Below are positions 34,812 through 44,530 of a stretch of DNA of 64,000 nucleotides, one piece after another. Positions within the stretch are counted from its first letter, which is position 1; every line of letters starts with the position of its first letter. Source of the DNA: Stygiolobus caldivivus (GTDB lineage Archaea > Thermoproteota > Thermoprotei_A > Sulfolobales > Sulfolobaceae); assembly GCF_019704315.1 (NCBI RefSeq), contig NZ_AP024597.1:1860001-1924000 (forward strand), written 5' to 3'. A model generated the notes under the pieces. That model searched no databases. It saw only the letters and a program-made list of their open reading frames with translations, and had not been told where the DNA came from. Made by a program: the position numbers and the translations under genes.

Positions 34812-34862
34812 TCACGGCGTGGGTTTATCGTCACCTTTCAGTTCTTAAGACCCCGATCATCC
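34812..34862 (-). ncRNA. Candidate C/D-box guide RNA, antisense spacer between gatB and the PRTase gene
   Basis: On the minus strand the order is ATGATCG (C-like, two mismatches to RTGATGA), a 12-nt spacer, CTGA (perfect D'), AAG, GTGACGA (C', one mismatch), another 12-nt spacer, then GTGA (D-like, one mismatch). Two exact 12-nt guide spacers match archaeal C/D sRNA geometry. The imperfect C and D boxes keep this tentative. Confidence 0.32.
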
Positions 34863-34879
34863 AAATAGTATAAAATAGG

Positions 34880-35608
34880 GTGGTGATATTTATTTCCGCC
34901 TATTCGAAAGATAAAGAATTAAGAATCAGGCTTTTAGCAGTAGATTTACTAAAAGAACTTAAGAACTCTTATACTTATAAAGAATTATCTAAGCTACTTA
35001 ACATTCAAGAAAGTTTACTGTGCAGATACGTCAACGGAAATACTATTCCAAGTGAAGTCCATTCAAAAGAAATACTTGATAAAATTAGAAATGAAGAATT
35101 CCTAATAAAGTTCTTTTACAACAAAATATCGTTTCGCGAAGACGGTTACATTGATACGTCTTCACTCTTGTTTTATCCTAATATGTTAAAAATGTTAATA
35201 GAAATATATTATCAAAAATACTTAGGAAGAAAAGAAATAAGTAAAATAGCAACTATTGCCGTTAACGGAATACCTTTTGCTACCCTAACAGCGGAAGCGT
35301 TAGCCAAGCCATTAATAATAATGAAAAAACATAAAGATTCAATACACCTAGAATATCTTGACGAAAATCTTAAAGAGTCGGAAGGGATAGTAACATCTAT
35401 TTATTTAAGGAAAGATTATATAAATAGAGATGATAAAGTATTACTAATAGACGACGTAATAAGAACCGGCACGACAATTCACGTTGCGTATAAATTACTT
35501 AGTAAAGGCGGTGCCGATGTAGTAGGGGCTATTACAATAGCTGCTGTAGGTAAAGAATGGATCAAACACGCTAACACTATAAATATCTACCCTATTTTTA
35601 GGCTATGA
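34880..35608 (+). CDS. GfcR-like HTH plus phosphoribosyltransferase-fold regulator, 242 aa
   Basis: An N-terminal helix-turn-helix (about 33-57, 'ELSKLLNIQESLLCRYVNG') is fused to a PRTase fold with the PRPP loop 'VLLIDDVIRTGTT'. This layout is shared with archaeal regulators of the PyrE-like family such as GfcR of haloarchaea, which control sugar genes. The PRPP-binding motif is intact. Here it begins a tightly packed unit of four genes ending with a riboflavin reductase: the next gene overlaps by 4 nt. GTG 34880 or GTG 34883 are equivalent starts. Confidence 0.82.
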   Translation: MVIFISAYSKDKELRIRLLAVDLLKELKNSYTYKELSKLLNIQESLLCRYVNGNTIPSEVHSKEILDKIRNEEFLIKFFYNKISFREDGYIDTSSLLFYPNMLKMLIEIYYQKYLGRKEISKIATIAVNGIPFATLTAEALAKPLIIMKKHKDSIHLEYLDENLKESEGIVTSIYLRKDYINRDDKVLLIDDVIRTGTTIHVAYKLLSKGGADVVGAITIAAVGKEWIKHANTINIYPIFRL

Positions 35609-36147
35609 TAAGCAAACTCTTATCTAACACATATGTCATAAGGGGAAATTTTCTAGTTTATCTGATAGAGATTGATGATGGGTTAGTCGTTATCGACGCT
35701 AGTGATGGGTCTGATTTATCTATAGTCATAGATGGTATATATGAAATATCTGAAAAAATTTCAAAAAAACCCAAGTTATTAATACTAACTAGTTATTTGC
35801 GAGAAGTTGCAGGTGGTGCAAATTTTTTATCTCGATTTTTCTCAATACCCGTAATTTCAAGTAAAGAAATAGCACCAGTATTAAGAAAAGGTGGAAATCC
35901 AGAGAATTCTTATGAACCAATAAATATTAGTATAGAAGTAAAGAATAAAAGTAAAGTGTTTTTAAATGATATCCTAGACTTAAATTGCTCAAGTTTAATA
36001 GAGATTATAAAGTCTAATACACCGGTTATAGGTTCTATTTTTATAAAGTATAATTCTTTATTATTTACAGGCAGTAGCGGGGTCAGTGGACTAAAAAACA
36101 AGATCAGTTATATATGTAATGCATATAACTTTGAAAAAGTGAGTTAA
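35605..36147 (+). CDS. MBL-fold-like protein lacking the metal site, 180 aa
   Basis: The N-terminal 'YLIEIDDGLVVIDASDG' fits the first beta-hairpin of metallo-beta-lactamases, and 'KLLILTSYLREVAGGANFLS' sits where the family has T-H-x-H-x-D-H. The histidines and aspartate of that motif are replaced by S-Y-L-R-E-V, and no histidine-rich replacement is visible, so it is probably a non-metal, non-catalytic derivative. It is short (180). ATG overlaps the previous stop (ATGA). Its length suggests the C-terminal half of the fold is reduced. Function unknown. Confidence 0.7.
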   Translation: MISKLLSNTYVIRGNFLVYLIEIDDGLVVIDASDGSDLSIVIDGIYEISEKISKKPKLLILTSYLREVAGGANFLSRFFSIPVISSKEIAPVLRKGGNPENSYEPINISIEVKNKSKVFLNDILDLNCSSLIEIIKSNTPVIGSIFIKYNSLLFTGSSGVSGLKNKISYICNAYNFEKVS

Positions 36148-36148
36148 A

Positions 36149-36328
36149 ATGGTATTTGAAGATAAGTGTGATAATTGTGGCAGATTTCTCCAAATAAGAT
36201 ATTGTAGCATCAGAAAAATAAACGTGTGTGTAGATTGTTGCTTAGTTTGCAATCAAAGGTCTGCATGTAAAATTAGAGTTTGGGCGTATAATTTATTACC
36301 TAAGAAACAGTCCGTGAGGCTTACATGA
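36149..36328 (+). CDS. Cys-rich mini-protein, 59 aa
   Basis: A small ORF starting ATG 36149 directly after the MBL-like gene. Cysteines are at 7, 10, 19, 27, 30, 31, 34 and 40, giving CxxC pairs 'CDNC' and 'CVDC-CLVC', the pattern of a double zinc ribbon. Its stop overlaps the ATG of the riboflavin reductase gene (ATGA at 36325-36328). Codon use looks normal and the close packing supports a real gene. Confidence 0.75.
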   Translation: MVFEDKCDNCGRFLQIRYCSIRKINVCVDCCLVCNQRSACKIRVWAYNLLPKKQSVRLT

Positions 36329-36978
36329 AGAATAGACCTTATATAATAATCTTTGCTACAATTACTATCGATGGAAGATTAGCTTCAAAAGATAAGTTTA
36401 GCCAGCTAAGTTGTCCTTCTGATAAGAGGAGGCAACACATACTAAGGAGTGAGGTTGATGCAATACTAGTAGGAGCAGAGACTGTAAGAGTAGATAACCC
36501 TAAGTTAACAGTGAAATATGCTAAAGGAAAAAACCCAATTAGAGTAATTATCTCAAAAAGCTTAAACCTCAATCTTGATAGCAATTTATTTAACGTACCG
36601 CCTCCTACGATAATTTATACGTCCAGAAGTAATTTGAAAGAACCTGAAAAGAAAAAGGTGATAGACGCTATAAATACTAGGGGAGTAGAAATCAGGTACT
36701 TAGATGAACTATTAATGTGCAACATTATGACAGATATCTATCTTAATAAAGGGGTAAAGAAAATTATGGTGGAAGGGGGAGGCACTACAATTTGGAACCT
36801 TATAAAGGAAAGCTGCTACGATGAAATTAGAGTTACAATTTCTCCTAGAATTTTTGGTAATGGGATCTCTTTTGCTAATGGAGAAGGGTTTATGGGAATA
36901 GACGCGCCTAAATTAAAATTAATAGACGCAAAATTGTGTGAATGTGGAGAAGAAGTCCATTTAATTTATAAAAAATAA
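36325..36978 (+). CDS. arfC: 2,5-diamino-6-ribosylaminopyrimidinone 5'-phosphate reductase (riboflavin synthesis)
   Basis: The RibD C-terminal-type reductase. It reduces the ribosylamino pyrimidine intermediate in the archaeal order of riboflavin synthesis (reduction before deamination). '[18 protein letters not shown]', '[20 protein letters not shown]' and '[18 protein letters not shown]' are the standard motifs. 217 residues. It is the last gene of the PRTase/MBL/Cys-rich unit. Confidence 0.9.
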   Translation: MKNRPYIIIFATITIDGRLASKDKFSQLSCPSDKRRQHILRSEVDAILVGAETVRVDNPKLTVKYAKGKNPIRVIISKSLNLNLDSNLFNVPPPTIIYTSRSNLKEPEKKKVIDAINTRGVEIRYLDELLMCNIMTDIYLNKGVKKIMVEGGGTTIWNLIKESCYDEIRVTISPRIFGNGISFANGEGFMGIDAPKLKLIDAKLCECGEEVHLIYKK

Positions 36979-37012
36979 AATAATTTATAAAAAATAAAAA
37001 GTAGTTAAAAAA

Positions 37013-38764
37013 TTATTGTGCCATAAACGGCCTATATGTTACTTTATAAATTTCTCCTTCTTCTAATCTACTCGCTATTCTTCTATATTTCATCTTATCT
37101 CCTATACTATCTTCCCCATGCACTTTTTTCCATTCTTCTATAGGTATTTGGTATTCCTTAAGCACCTTATCCCTATATAAATCATTTAGCACGTTATATG
37201 TACAGAAGGGTATTACCCTCCCGTCCGGTGTCGTATAATGAATATCACATCTCATTACTCTTTCTACGTCATAATTATAAAGATCCATAAAGTGCATTGT
37301 ACCTAAGAATAGGGTTCTATAATGCCATTCGCCTAGCGCTTCGTAATTATGATTAACTATGACATTACGTAACATTGCATATACATCAAAATCTTTAGGT
37401 CCTTTTTCTTTGTCTATGAATTTCCTTAAGTTGTAGAGTAGTTTCACTCCAATCCATACTTTGTTACCTCCTTCTTTTAGTTCCTCAGTTTTTTCTCTTA
37501 GGTATTCTAATAGTCCCTCTAAATCTATAAACTTAGATAATGGAATGAAATGAGGCTCACCATTCCTCCATTCTACAAATACGTAAGATCCTGCACCGCA
37601 ACTAGGATGATTAGCCATCTCAAACTGCTCCTTTCCAGTTAAGGCTTCAATTAATTTAGAAAAGACTACCGATGTTCCAATTGGATACCAACTATCTCTA
37701 GTTATTTCACCGTCAGTCTGTTCTTCTATAGCTTTCAGTACCTCGGGTATTGTAATCCTAAACTTATTTCTCATATTACGCTTCATCATACCAGTTAGGC
37801 TAACGGGCTGGAAATTAACTGCCCTAACTACATCCATGTTGTAAGCTGCAAACTTTACAATATTACCTAAATCTTGATCATTAACCGTTTTAATAACTGT
37901 AGGTACTAATACCACGCTAGTCATACCAGATTTTCTGAATACCTCTAACGTATAGGGGACTTCCCAATGGTTCTTAGTATTAGTTCTCCTATTTACGCCG
38001 TCAAAGCTCATATAAATTGTGTTTACACCAGCCTCTCTTAATTCACGTGCGTACTTGATTGCGTATTCAGGATCTTCAAGGTACATCTTTGCAAAGGTGC
38101 CGCCCCATGTATTTAACTGAATATGCTTTACACCATTTTCTCTCATTATCCTCACAATTTCTATAAGATCTTCGCGTAATGTTGGTTCCCCTCCGGTTAT
38201 CTGGATAACTAAAGTTACGTCTTGCCTCTTTAATTGATCTACCATGAACTTTATCTGTTCTCTACTGGGTTCATAGACATAGCCTGCTTTTTCGGCAAAG
38301 AAGAAACAATACCAACATGATAAATCACACCTATTAGTAATTACCATGTTTACTAATGCGGAGTGTTGATGATGCATCGGACATAGTCCACAGTTAAATG
38401 GACATGGAGACTTTAAATCAACATAAGGAACCTTAGGGCCCTTACCTTCATACTCCCAATAATCAAACTTATAATATAGATTAACATCCCCGTAATATAG
38501 GTCCTCGAATTCTCCGTGATCTGGGCACATTTTTCTTATATATAATTTATCCTCTTTCTCAAATATAACAGCAGGTAGTAGCCTATAACATGCAGGACAC
38601 AAAGAGCTTGTTACTCTTACCAATTTTTCATTTTCTGCAAGTTTAGGTAACGGACCTCCAATTTTAATTTCTCTATCTCCGAATTTTACTACTCCGCTCT
38701 CAAACTTTGAGGGAGCAGGCAACAGTCTAAATCTTTCCTCACTTTTTTGAACCGTTTCTGTCAT
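37013..38764 (-). CDS. tes: Tetraether lipid synthase (radical SAM), Tes-like
   Basis: Tes joins two archaeol-type diethers by C-C bond formation between the phytanyl tips, giving GDGT tetraethers. The radical SAM motif is Cx3Cx2C (C146-DLS-C150-WY-C153), followed by '[16 protein letters not shown]'. Extra cysteine groups at 56-59/80 (CPAC...C) and 121/125/128 (CPFNCGLC) would hold additional Fe-S clusters, as expected for Tes. The C-terminal part also has cysteines (CDIHY...FCTYN). 583 residues. The name rests on motif layout and on the known Sulfolobus homologue; a related radical SAM enzyme is possible. Confidence 0.88.
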   Translation of the reverse strand: MTETVQKSEERFRLLPAPSKFESGVVKFGDREIKIGGPLPKLAENEKLVRVTSSLCPACYRLLPAVIFEKEDKLYIRKMCPDHGEFEDLYYGDVNLYYKFDYWEYEGKGPKVPYVDLKSPCPFNCGLCPMHHQHSALVNMVITNRCDLSCWYCFFFAEKAGYVYEPSREQIKFMVDQLKRQDVTLVIQITGGEPTLREDLIEIVRIMRENGVKHIQLNTWGGTFAKMYLEDPEYAIKYARELREAGVNTIYMSFDGVNRRTNTKNHWEVPYTLEVFRKSGMTSVVLVPTVIKTVNDQDLGNIVKFAAYNMDVVRAVNFQPVSLTGMMKRNMRNKFRITIPEVLKAIEEQTDGEITRDSWYPIGTSVVFSKLIEALTGKEQFEMANHPSCGAGSYVFVEWRNGEPHFIPLSKFIDLEGLLEYLREKTEELKEGGNKVWIGVKLLYNLRKFIDKEKGPKDFDVYAMLRNVIVNHNYEALGEWHYRTLFLGTMHFMDLYNYDVERVMRCDIHYTTPDGRVIPFCTYNVLNDLYRDKVLKEYQIPIEEWKKVHGEDSIGDKMKYRRIASRLEEGEIYKVTYRPFMAQ

Positions 38765-38833
38765 ATTTTATCTTCATAAAGCATATAACTCACCTATTTA
38801 TAAGCTCTTTCACCTTTATATCCGAGTATTTGG

Positions 38834-39784
38834 TTAAAACCAGCCTATAAAATTATCCCATCCCGTTTTCTCTACTATTCTACCTTTATAAAATAGATAT
38901 TTTTTATTATTAGTAGACAAACCATCTTGTTTCACTACTTTACCTATGATCATAGGGTTTAAGCCAAACCTCTTCATCTCATTAGCTATCTCATTAGCTT
39001 TATCTTTACTAACAACTAGTAATGTTTCAAATTCTTCTCCTGAATACTTTAAGAGTTGATTATCGTCCACACTATTACGAGCAGCTATATATTCCACTTC
39101 ATCATCAAAAGGAAGAATATCCAGCTCGATAGATACATTCTTCCTCTCTATAATATTATATAGTGAAATAACAAGACCGTCACTAATATCTGTAGAATAA
39201 GATATATCACTACAGTATTTATTGATAATTTTTACTATGTTTTTATTGACTATTGGATGTCGAATTTTATTGAGAAATTTATTGGATAATGTAATATTCC
39301 ATGAATGTAAATAAGATATAAACACAATCGATGTATAACCTATAGGATTAGAAATGATTATGTAATCTTGACTAGAAATTTTCCTACTAAAATCGCAAGA
39401 AACTTTCCCTATTCCTACTACGTCAACCCATCCGCTTCCATCGCTAGAATTTAGGTCACCACCTACATATTTACCCCCATAATATTTTATCGCGTCCGAT
39501 ATACCTTCAATTAATTCTTCTAATTCATTTATTTTCACTTTAGGTATCCCTATTGAAGCTAAAAATATATCTGGAATGCCGCCTTTAGCTATTATATCAC
39601 TTACAGTTGAAGTTACCGCCTTCCAACCTAGATCATAACTACGCATGAAAGGAAAACTGTACGATAACTGAAAACCGTCTATCTTATAAATAGACTTGCC
39701 ATCTATATATACATCATCCATAACAGAATAGGAAGATGTGTACTTAGATAAGATCTTATTTATAAAATCATGTTCGGAGTCCAA
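38834..39784 (-). CDS. thiL: Thiamine-monophosphate kinase
   Basis: Phosphorylates TMP to TDP. 'DGFQLSYSFPFMRSYDLGWK' has the ThiL N-terminal layout, 'DIIAKGGIPDIFLASIGIPK' the first metal/ATP region, 'GGDLNSS' the P-loop-like part, 'YSTDISDGLVISLYNII' the D-x-SDGL motif, and 'TGWDNF' the terminal GWDxF-type ending. It starts with TTG at 39784, 12 bp from the tRNA-Thr 3' end. 316 residues is normal. Confidence 0.92.
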   Translation of the reverse strand: MDSEHDFINKILSKYTSSYSVMDDVYIDGKSIYKIDGFQLSYSFPFMRSYDLGWKAVTSTVSDIIAKGGIPDIFLASIGIPKVKINELEELIEGISDAIKYYGGKYVGGDLNSSDGSGWVDVVGIGKVSCDFSRKISSQDYIIISNPIGYTSIVFISYLHSWNITLSNKFLNKIRHPIVNKNIVKIINKYCSDISYSTDISDGLVISLYNIIERKNVSIELDILPFDDEVEYIAARNSVDDNQLLKYSGEEFETLLVVSKDKANEIANEMKRFGLNPMIIGKVVKQDGLSTNNKKYLFYKGRIVEKTGWDNFIGWF

Positions 39785-39796
39785 CTATAATCACCG

Positions 39797-39895
39797 AGCC
39801 GCCGCGGGGACTTGAACCCCGGACCACCGGCTGTACCGGGTCCTTACCAATTTGCCTTACGAGGCCGGCGCTCTACCAGTCTGAGCTACGGCGGC
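39797..39895 (-). tRNA. tRNA-Thr(CGT) with a 25-nt intron
   Basis: On the minus strand acceptor GCCGCCG pairs with CGGCGGC; discriminator T73 is usual for archaeal tRNA-Thr. Anticodon stem CCGGC/GCCGG, anticodon CGT. The 25-nt intron (39833-39857 in plus coordinates) lies after position 37; mature length 74. An AATTTTATAAGC element is 25-35 bases upstream. Confidence 0.95.
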
Positions 39896-39927
39896 AATAT
39901 ATGTATTTGTGCGTTAGCTTATAAAAT

Positions 39928-41277
39928 TTAAACACATGATGAAATCACTTTAGTAACATAGTCTTTAGTCCTTTCTATTAGTTGGCTATAAGATCCCAAA
40001 TATTTTCCAGGATTCAATATATCTTTTAATTCTTCAGTGTTGAAATATTGTTTGACGATATTATTCTCAACTGCCATGTCATAGAAAGCCTTATTTTTAG
40101 CCTCAGCTTCTCTAGCTATAGCCATCGATAGTTCATGAGCTTTATGCCTTGGCATGCCCTTTAAAGTTAGGTTTACCATAAGGCTCTCAGCCATTATTAA
40201 TCCTCTAGTTAAATTCAAGTTTTTTTCCATATTTTCAGGGAATATTTTTAGAGTTTTTAGTAACCTTATAGTACTATCTAACATTTCGTCTATTGTTAGC
40301 AACGAGTGAGAAATAACTATTCGTTCAGAAGAACTATTAGTCAAATCCCTCTCATGCCATAAAGGAATATTTTCAAGCTCGGTTATAACGAATCCCCTAA
40401 GTACCTTAGCTAAACCGCTAATTTTTTCTGCTGTTACTGGGTTTTCTTTATGGGGCATAGTACTACTCCCTACTCTTTCTACTGCTTCTCCTTCAGCAAG
40501 TTCTAAAATTTCTGGTCTCATTAACTCGCGAATTTCTAAGGCTAATCTGTCAAGCTGTGAACCTAATATAGCTAAATCCGACACTAACTCGGCAAATCCA
40601 TCCCTAGGAGCTACCTGAGTAGAAATAACGTGGGGTGGAATATTTAACTTTTCAGATGTATATTTCTCGATCTCTAGCCCTTTATCTTGCCATGCTGCCA
40701 TAGTACCCACAGCACCTGCCATCTTTATTCTTACCAACCTCTTTTCTAATTCACACAATCTTTCATATGACCTAGAAAATTCATATGCATAATTAGCTAA
40801 TTTAAAGCCTAAAGTAATAGGGAGTGCGTGTTGCCCATGGGTTCTACCTATCATGACTAAATCCTTATAATTTAATGAATAACTTATTAACAATTCTAGT
40901 ATAGTTTTCAGTTTTTGCTTTGTCAGTTTCAGTGCTTTAGAGAAAAGTATAGCGTATGCAGTATCAATAATGTCATAACTGGTAGCACCATAATGTATAT
41001 ATTTAGCCCCTGAGAGCTCGGCTAGATGAACAGTTAGTGCCATTACGTCGTGACCCAGTTTTTTCTCTAATTCATTAACTTGTTCCACGTCTATCTTATC
41101 TATTATTTGTTCTACTTTTTTAGCTTCATTTTCAGTACAGATCCCTACCTTGGCTAATCCATACAGTAGGGCTACCTCTACTTCTGCCATCGTTCTTAAT
41201 ATGTTTTTTCTCGAAAATAATTCTCTCATTTCTCTACTTCCATATCTCCATTCAAAGACACATATTTCATTACTCAT
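39928..41277 (-). CDS. purB: Adenylosuccinate lyase
   Basis: Acts twice in purine synthesis, releasing fumarate from SAICAR and adenylosuccinate. '[19 protein letters not shown]' is the family signature with catalytic Ser region; '[14 protein letters not shown]' carries a conserved His. 449 residues. It faces purP1 with 46 bp between starts, so purine genes are divided between both strands here. Confidence 0.96.
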   Translation of the reverse strand: MSNEICVFEWRYGSREMRELFSRKNILRTMAEVEVALLYGLAKVGICTENEAKKVEQIIDKIDVEQVNELEKKLGHDVMALTVHLAELSGAKYIHYGATSYDIIDTAYAILFSKALKLTKQKLKTILELLISYSLNYKDLVMIGRTHGQHALPITLGFKLANYAYEFSRSYERLCELEKRLVRIKMAGAVGTMAAWQDKGLEIEKYTSEKLNIPPHVISTQVAPRDGFAELVSDLAILGSQLDRLALEIRELMRPEILELAEGEAVERVGSSTMPHKENPVTAEKISGLAKVLRGFVITELENIPLWHERDLTNSSSERIVISHSLLTIDEMLDSTIRLLKTLKIFPENMEKNLNLTRGLIMAESLMVNLTLKGMPRHKAHELSMAIAREAEAKNKAFYDMAVENNIVKQYFNTEELKDILNPGKYLGSYSQLIERTKDYVTKVISSCV

Positions 41278-41287
41278 GATTTAAGAA

Positions 41288-41298
41288 GAAATTTATTA
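41288..41298 (+). promoter_or_regulatory. TATA box of the purP operon
   Basis: GAAATTTATTA lies 26-36 bases before the ATG of purP1, consistent with a leaderless or very short leader transcript. It overlaps nothing coding and shares the 46-bp divergent gap with the purB promoter. Confidence 0.45.
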
Positions 41299-41323
41299 CC
41301 GTATTAAGCCTTCGTATATTGAA

Positions 41324-42331
41324 ATGGACACAATTTTAACAATTGGGAGCCATTCTTCATTACAGATTCTCCACGGGGCTAAGAAAGAAGGGTTTAAGTC
41401 AATACAAATTACACCAGAAAACAGAGTTAAATTTTATTCACAGTTCCCCTTTATTGATAAGGTAATTGGTTATAACAATGAAGATGAAGCAGTTAATTTA
41501 ATTAATAATTACGTAGAAAATGGTATCCTTATACCTCACGGTAGCCTGGTGGAGTATATAGGGAGTGAAAGGGTAAAGAAAATTAAGACAAAAATCTTTG
41601 GGAATAGGAACTTGTTTGAATGGGAAGCTAACCAAAAAAAGAAAATGAGCTTACTAAAAATGTCTAACATTCCTACACCTATGGATTTTGAGAATCCAGA
41701 GGACGTAGATCGAATGGTTATCGTTAAGCTACCTGGTGCAAAAGGAGGAAAAGGTTATTTTATAGCAAGAAATAAGGCCGAAGTTAAAGAAGGATTAAAG
41801 AAATTAGTATCTACTAAGATAATTGACAACGAGGAAGACGTAATAATACAAGAATATGTCATAGGAGTTCCTATGTATTTCCAATTTTTCTATAGCCCGA
41901 TAATGGACAGACTCGAGATAACTGGAATTGATATAAGATACGAAACTAACGTTGATGGACTAAAGCGTATTCCATTTACCGATCTCGAAGTCGAACCAAC
42001 TTTTGTCGTAGTGGGAAATTTACCAGCAGTAGCGAGAGAGAGCCTACTGCCTAAAGTATTTGATTACGCTATGTCTTTCGTAAATACCGTCAAGGAGAAA
42101 GTCCCACCAGGGATGATTGGGCCCTTTTGTTTAGAGTCAGTAGTTAAAGATAGTGGCGAAATCTCCGTTTTCGAGTTCTCGGGGAGAATAGTCGCCGGAA
42201 CAAATCTATATATATATGGTAGCCCTTATAGTTGGCTCTATTGGGATGAACCAATGAGCGTAGGACGTAGAATAAGTAGAGAGATCAAAATTGCTATTAA
42301 TGAAGGGAAATTAAACGAGGTGCTAACGTAA
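41324..42331 (+). CDS. purP: Formate-dependent AICAR ligase PurP
   Basis: PurP makes FAICAR from AICAR, formate and ATP without folate, in the archaeal purine pathway. ATP-grasp fold with '[20 protein letters not shown]' (glycine-rich loop), '[12 protein letters not shown]'-type region near residue 185, and the C-terminal '[20 protein letters not shown]'. 335 residues. The following purP-like gene starts on the last base of this gene's stop codon. Confidence 0.94.
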   Translation: MDTILTIGSHSSLQILHGAKKEGFKSIQITPENRVKFYSQFPFIDKVIGYNNEDEAVNLINNYVENGILIPHGSLVEYIGSERVKKIKTKIFGNRNLFEWEANQKKKMSLLKMSNIPTPMDFENPEDVDRMVIVKLPGAKGGKGYFIARNKAEVKEGLKKLVSTKIIDNEEDVIIQEYVIGVPMYFQFFYSPIMDRLEITGIDIRYETNVDGLKRIPFTDLEVEPTFVVVGNLPAVARESLLPKVFDYAMSFVNTVKEKVPPGMIGPFCLESVVKDSGEISVFEFSGRIVAGTNLYIYGSPYSWLYWDEPMSVGRRISREIKIAINEGKLNEVLT

Positions 42332-43374
42332 TGAAAATAGCGGCACTAGCAAGTCATTCGGCATTAGACGTATTTGACGGAGCTAAAGACGAAGGGTTTG
42401 AAACGATCGCGTTATGTAAAAAAGGGAGAGAAAGACCTTACAAGGAATTTAAAAGAATAGTAGATAAGTGCATAATACTTGATGATTTTAAGGAAATAGC
42501 CTCAGATAAAATTGATTCAATGCTTACTAATGAAAACGCGATTATCGTTCCTAATAGAAGTTTAGCTGTTTACGTAGGGTATGATAATCTAGAAAACATG
42601 AAGACTAAATTTTTTGGAAATAGAAAAATGCTGAGGTGGGAGGAAAGAAGTGGAGAAAAGAATTATTATAAATTGCTAGACGAGGCTAAGATTAAAAGAC
42701 CTGGAATTTTAAGACCCGATAACATAGATAGGCCCGTACTGGTCAAACTACCAGAAGCTAAAAGACGTGTAGAAAGAGGATTTTTCATAGCTGTAAACCA
42801 AGAGGATTTTGATAATAAAATCCTAGAATTAAGAAAAAGAGGGATAATAGACGATGAAAGCATTAAGTCAATGATTATTGAAGAGTACGTGCTTGGAGCT
42901 CATTTTAATATTAACTATTTCTATTCGCCTATTTATAATAGAGTAGAACTCCTTAGCATAGATCGTAGGATTCAGAGCGACTGGGACTCGTTCTACCGTC
43001 TGCCAGCAGATATACAGATTAAGTTAAATAAGTTACCACGCTTTATAGAAGTAGGTCATGAGCCAGCTACTATTAGAGAGAGTTTACTAGAAAAGATCTT
43101 CGAAATAGGCTACTCTTTCGTGGGAGCGTCAGAGAAATTAGAACCGCCCGGTATTATAGGGCCTTTTACATTACAGCTAATGGTTACTCCAGAACTAGAT
43201 TTAGTGGTATTTGATGTAGCCCCAAGGATTGGTGGAGGGACTAACGCACATATGGGCATAGGAAGTCAATATTCTAAATTATATTTTGGTAAACCATTAA
43301 GCTTGGGTAGAAGAATAGCTCTTGAGATAAAAGAGGCTACTACAAAGAACCTCCTTGGTTTAATTACCACATAA
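42331..43374 (+). CDS. purP2: Second PurP-family ATP-grasp protein
   Basis: Tandem paralogue of the preceding purP; starts at ATG 42331 overlapping the TAA by one base. The overall layout, '[20 protein letters not shown]' and '[20 protein letters not shown]' match PurP. The ATP loop differs: the GG-rich 'GAKGGKGYF' of PurP1 is replaced by '[11 protein letters not shown]'. The two copies may form a hetero-oligomer or have divided functions. Sulfolobales are known to carry more than one PurP-type gene; which is catalytic here is not shown. Confidence 0.85.
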   Translation: MKIAALASHSALDVFDGAKDEGFETIALCKKGRERPYKEFKRIVDKCIILDDFKEIASDKIDSMLTNENAIIVPNRSLAVYVGYDNLENMKTKFFGNRKMLRWEERSGEKNYYKLLDEAKIKRPGILRPDNIDRPVLVKLPEAKRRVERGFFIAVNQEDFDNKILELRKRGIIDDESIKSMIIEEYVLGAHFNINYFYSPIYNRVELLSIDRRIQSDWDSFYRLPADIQIKLNKLPRFIEVGHEPATIRESLLEKIFEIGYSFVGASEKLEPPGIIGPFTLQLMVTPELDLVVFDVAPRIGGGTNAHMGIGSQYSKLYFGKPLSLGRRIALEIKEATTKNLLGLITT

Positions 43375-43510
43375 CATAAGCTTATTTTATAATTATAGAT
43401 TCACGCTATACTTATTTTTAAACTCGATGATTAGGGACAGAATTATAATTATAGATATACGTGGGAAATATTTAAATATTATATAACGACATTTATCAAA
43501 ACGGTGTTTA

Positions 43511-44524
43511 ATGTTAACTATTCTGGTAGGAGGATTTTTTGGGGATGAAGGAAAAGGGAAGATCTGTGCATATTTAGGTTTAAAGGATTCACCGCAATTA
43601 GCTGTTAGAACTGGATCAATAAATGCGGGCCATACTGTAACATATATGGGGAAGCAATGGAAAGTTAGGATTATCCCATCTGCATTTGTAAACAAATCTA
43701 CTAAACTTGCGCTAGCACCAGGTGCCCTTACCTCAGTTGACCTCCTTTTAAATGAAGCTAAAGAGACCGAAAGTCTAGAAAGGCTCTTAATAGATGAACA
43801 CGTAGGTATTATTACACAAAACGAAATAGAGGACGAAAGAAAGGATGAATATTTGATGAAGGTAATAGGAAGCACCGGACAAGGTGTCGGATATGCTGAA
43901 GCAAAAAGAATTCTAAGGAAATTAAGACTAGCTAAAGACTTTATAGAACTAAGACCTTATCTAAGTCGAATTCCTGATCTGGTTCTAGATAAACTCGAGA
44001 AAGATGAAACTGTTCTAGTAGAGGGGACTCAAGGCCATTATCTAAGTTTATATCACGGTGAATACCCTTACGTTACTAGTAGGAATACTACATCTTCTGG
44101 AGTTTTAAGTGAGTTAGGAATAGGTCCTAAATATGTAGACGATATATTAATTGTATTTAAGTCATACGTAACAAGAGTAGGAGAGGGTCCATTAGAGGGA
44201 GAAATAACATGGGAAGAAGCTGAAAAAATGGGTATTTCTGAGACTGCTACTGTAACTGGGAGAAAGAGGAGAAGTGCACCTTTTAATGTTAAATTAGCAA
44301 AAGAAGCTATAAGGATCAGCTCTGCGACACAAGTTGCTATAACTAAAATTGATGCATTATTTAAAGGAGCTAAAGGAGTTCGTGAGTATGAAAAATTACC
44401 TAGAGAAGCAAAGAATTGGATTGATCAAATAGAGGCGGAGTTAAAAACACCTGTAACTCTGATTGGGACGGGTGAAGATGCTCTAGATACTATAGATATG
44501 AGAAATGAAAAGATAGGTAGGTGA
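43511..44524 (+). CDS. purA: Adenylosuccinate synthetase
   Basis: GTP-dependent condensation of IMP and aspartate. '[20 protein letters not shown]' is the P-loop-like signature; '[20 protein letters not shown]' the IMP/aspartate region. At 337 residues it is the short archaeal form (bacterial enzymes are about 430). A TATA-like AATATTTAAATATT is 33-46 bases upstream. It ends 6 bp before the next gene. Confidence 0.96.
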   Translation: MLTILVGGFFGDEGKGKICAYLGLKDSPQLAVRTGSINAGHTVTYMGKQWKVRIIPSAFVNKSTKLALAPGALTSVDLLLNEAKETESLERLLIDEHVGIITQNEIEDERKDEYLMKVIGSTGQGVGYAEAKRILRKLRLAKDFIELRPYLSRIPDLVLDKLEKDETVLVEGTQGHYLSLYHGEYPYVTSRNTTSSGVLSELGIGPKYVDDILIVFKSYVTRVGEGPLEGEITWEEAEKMGISETATVTGRKRRSAPFNVKLAKEAIRISSATQVAITKIDALFKGAKGVREYEKLPREAKNWIDQIEAELKTPVTLIGTGEDALDTIDMRNEKIGR

Positions 44525-44530
44525 ACGTAG

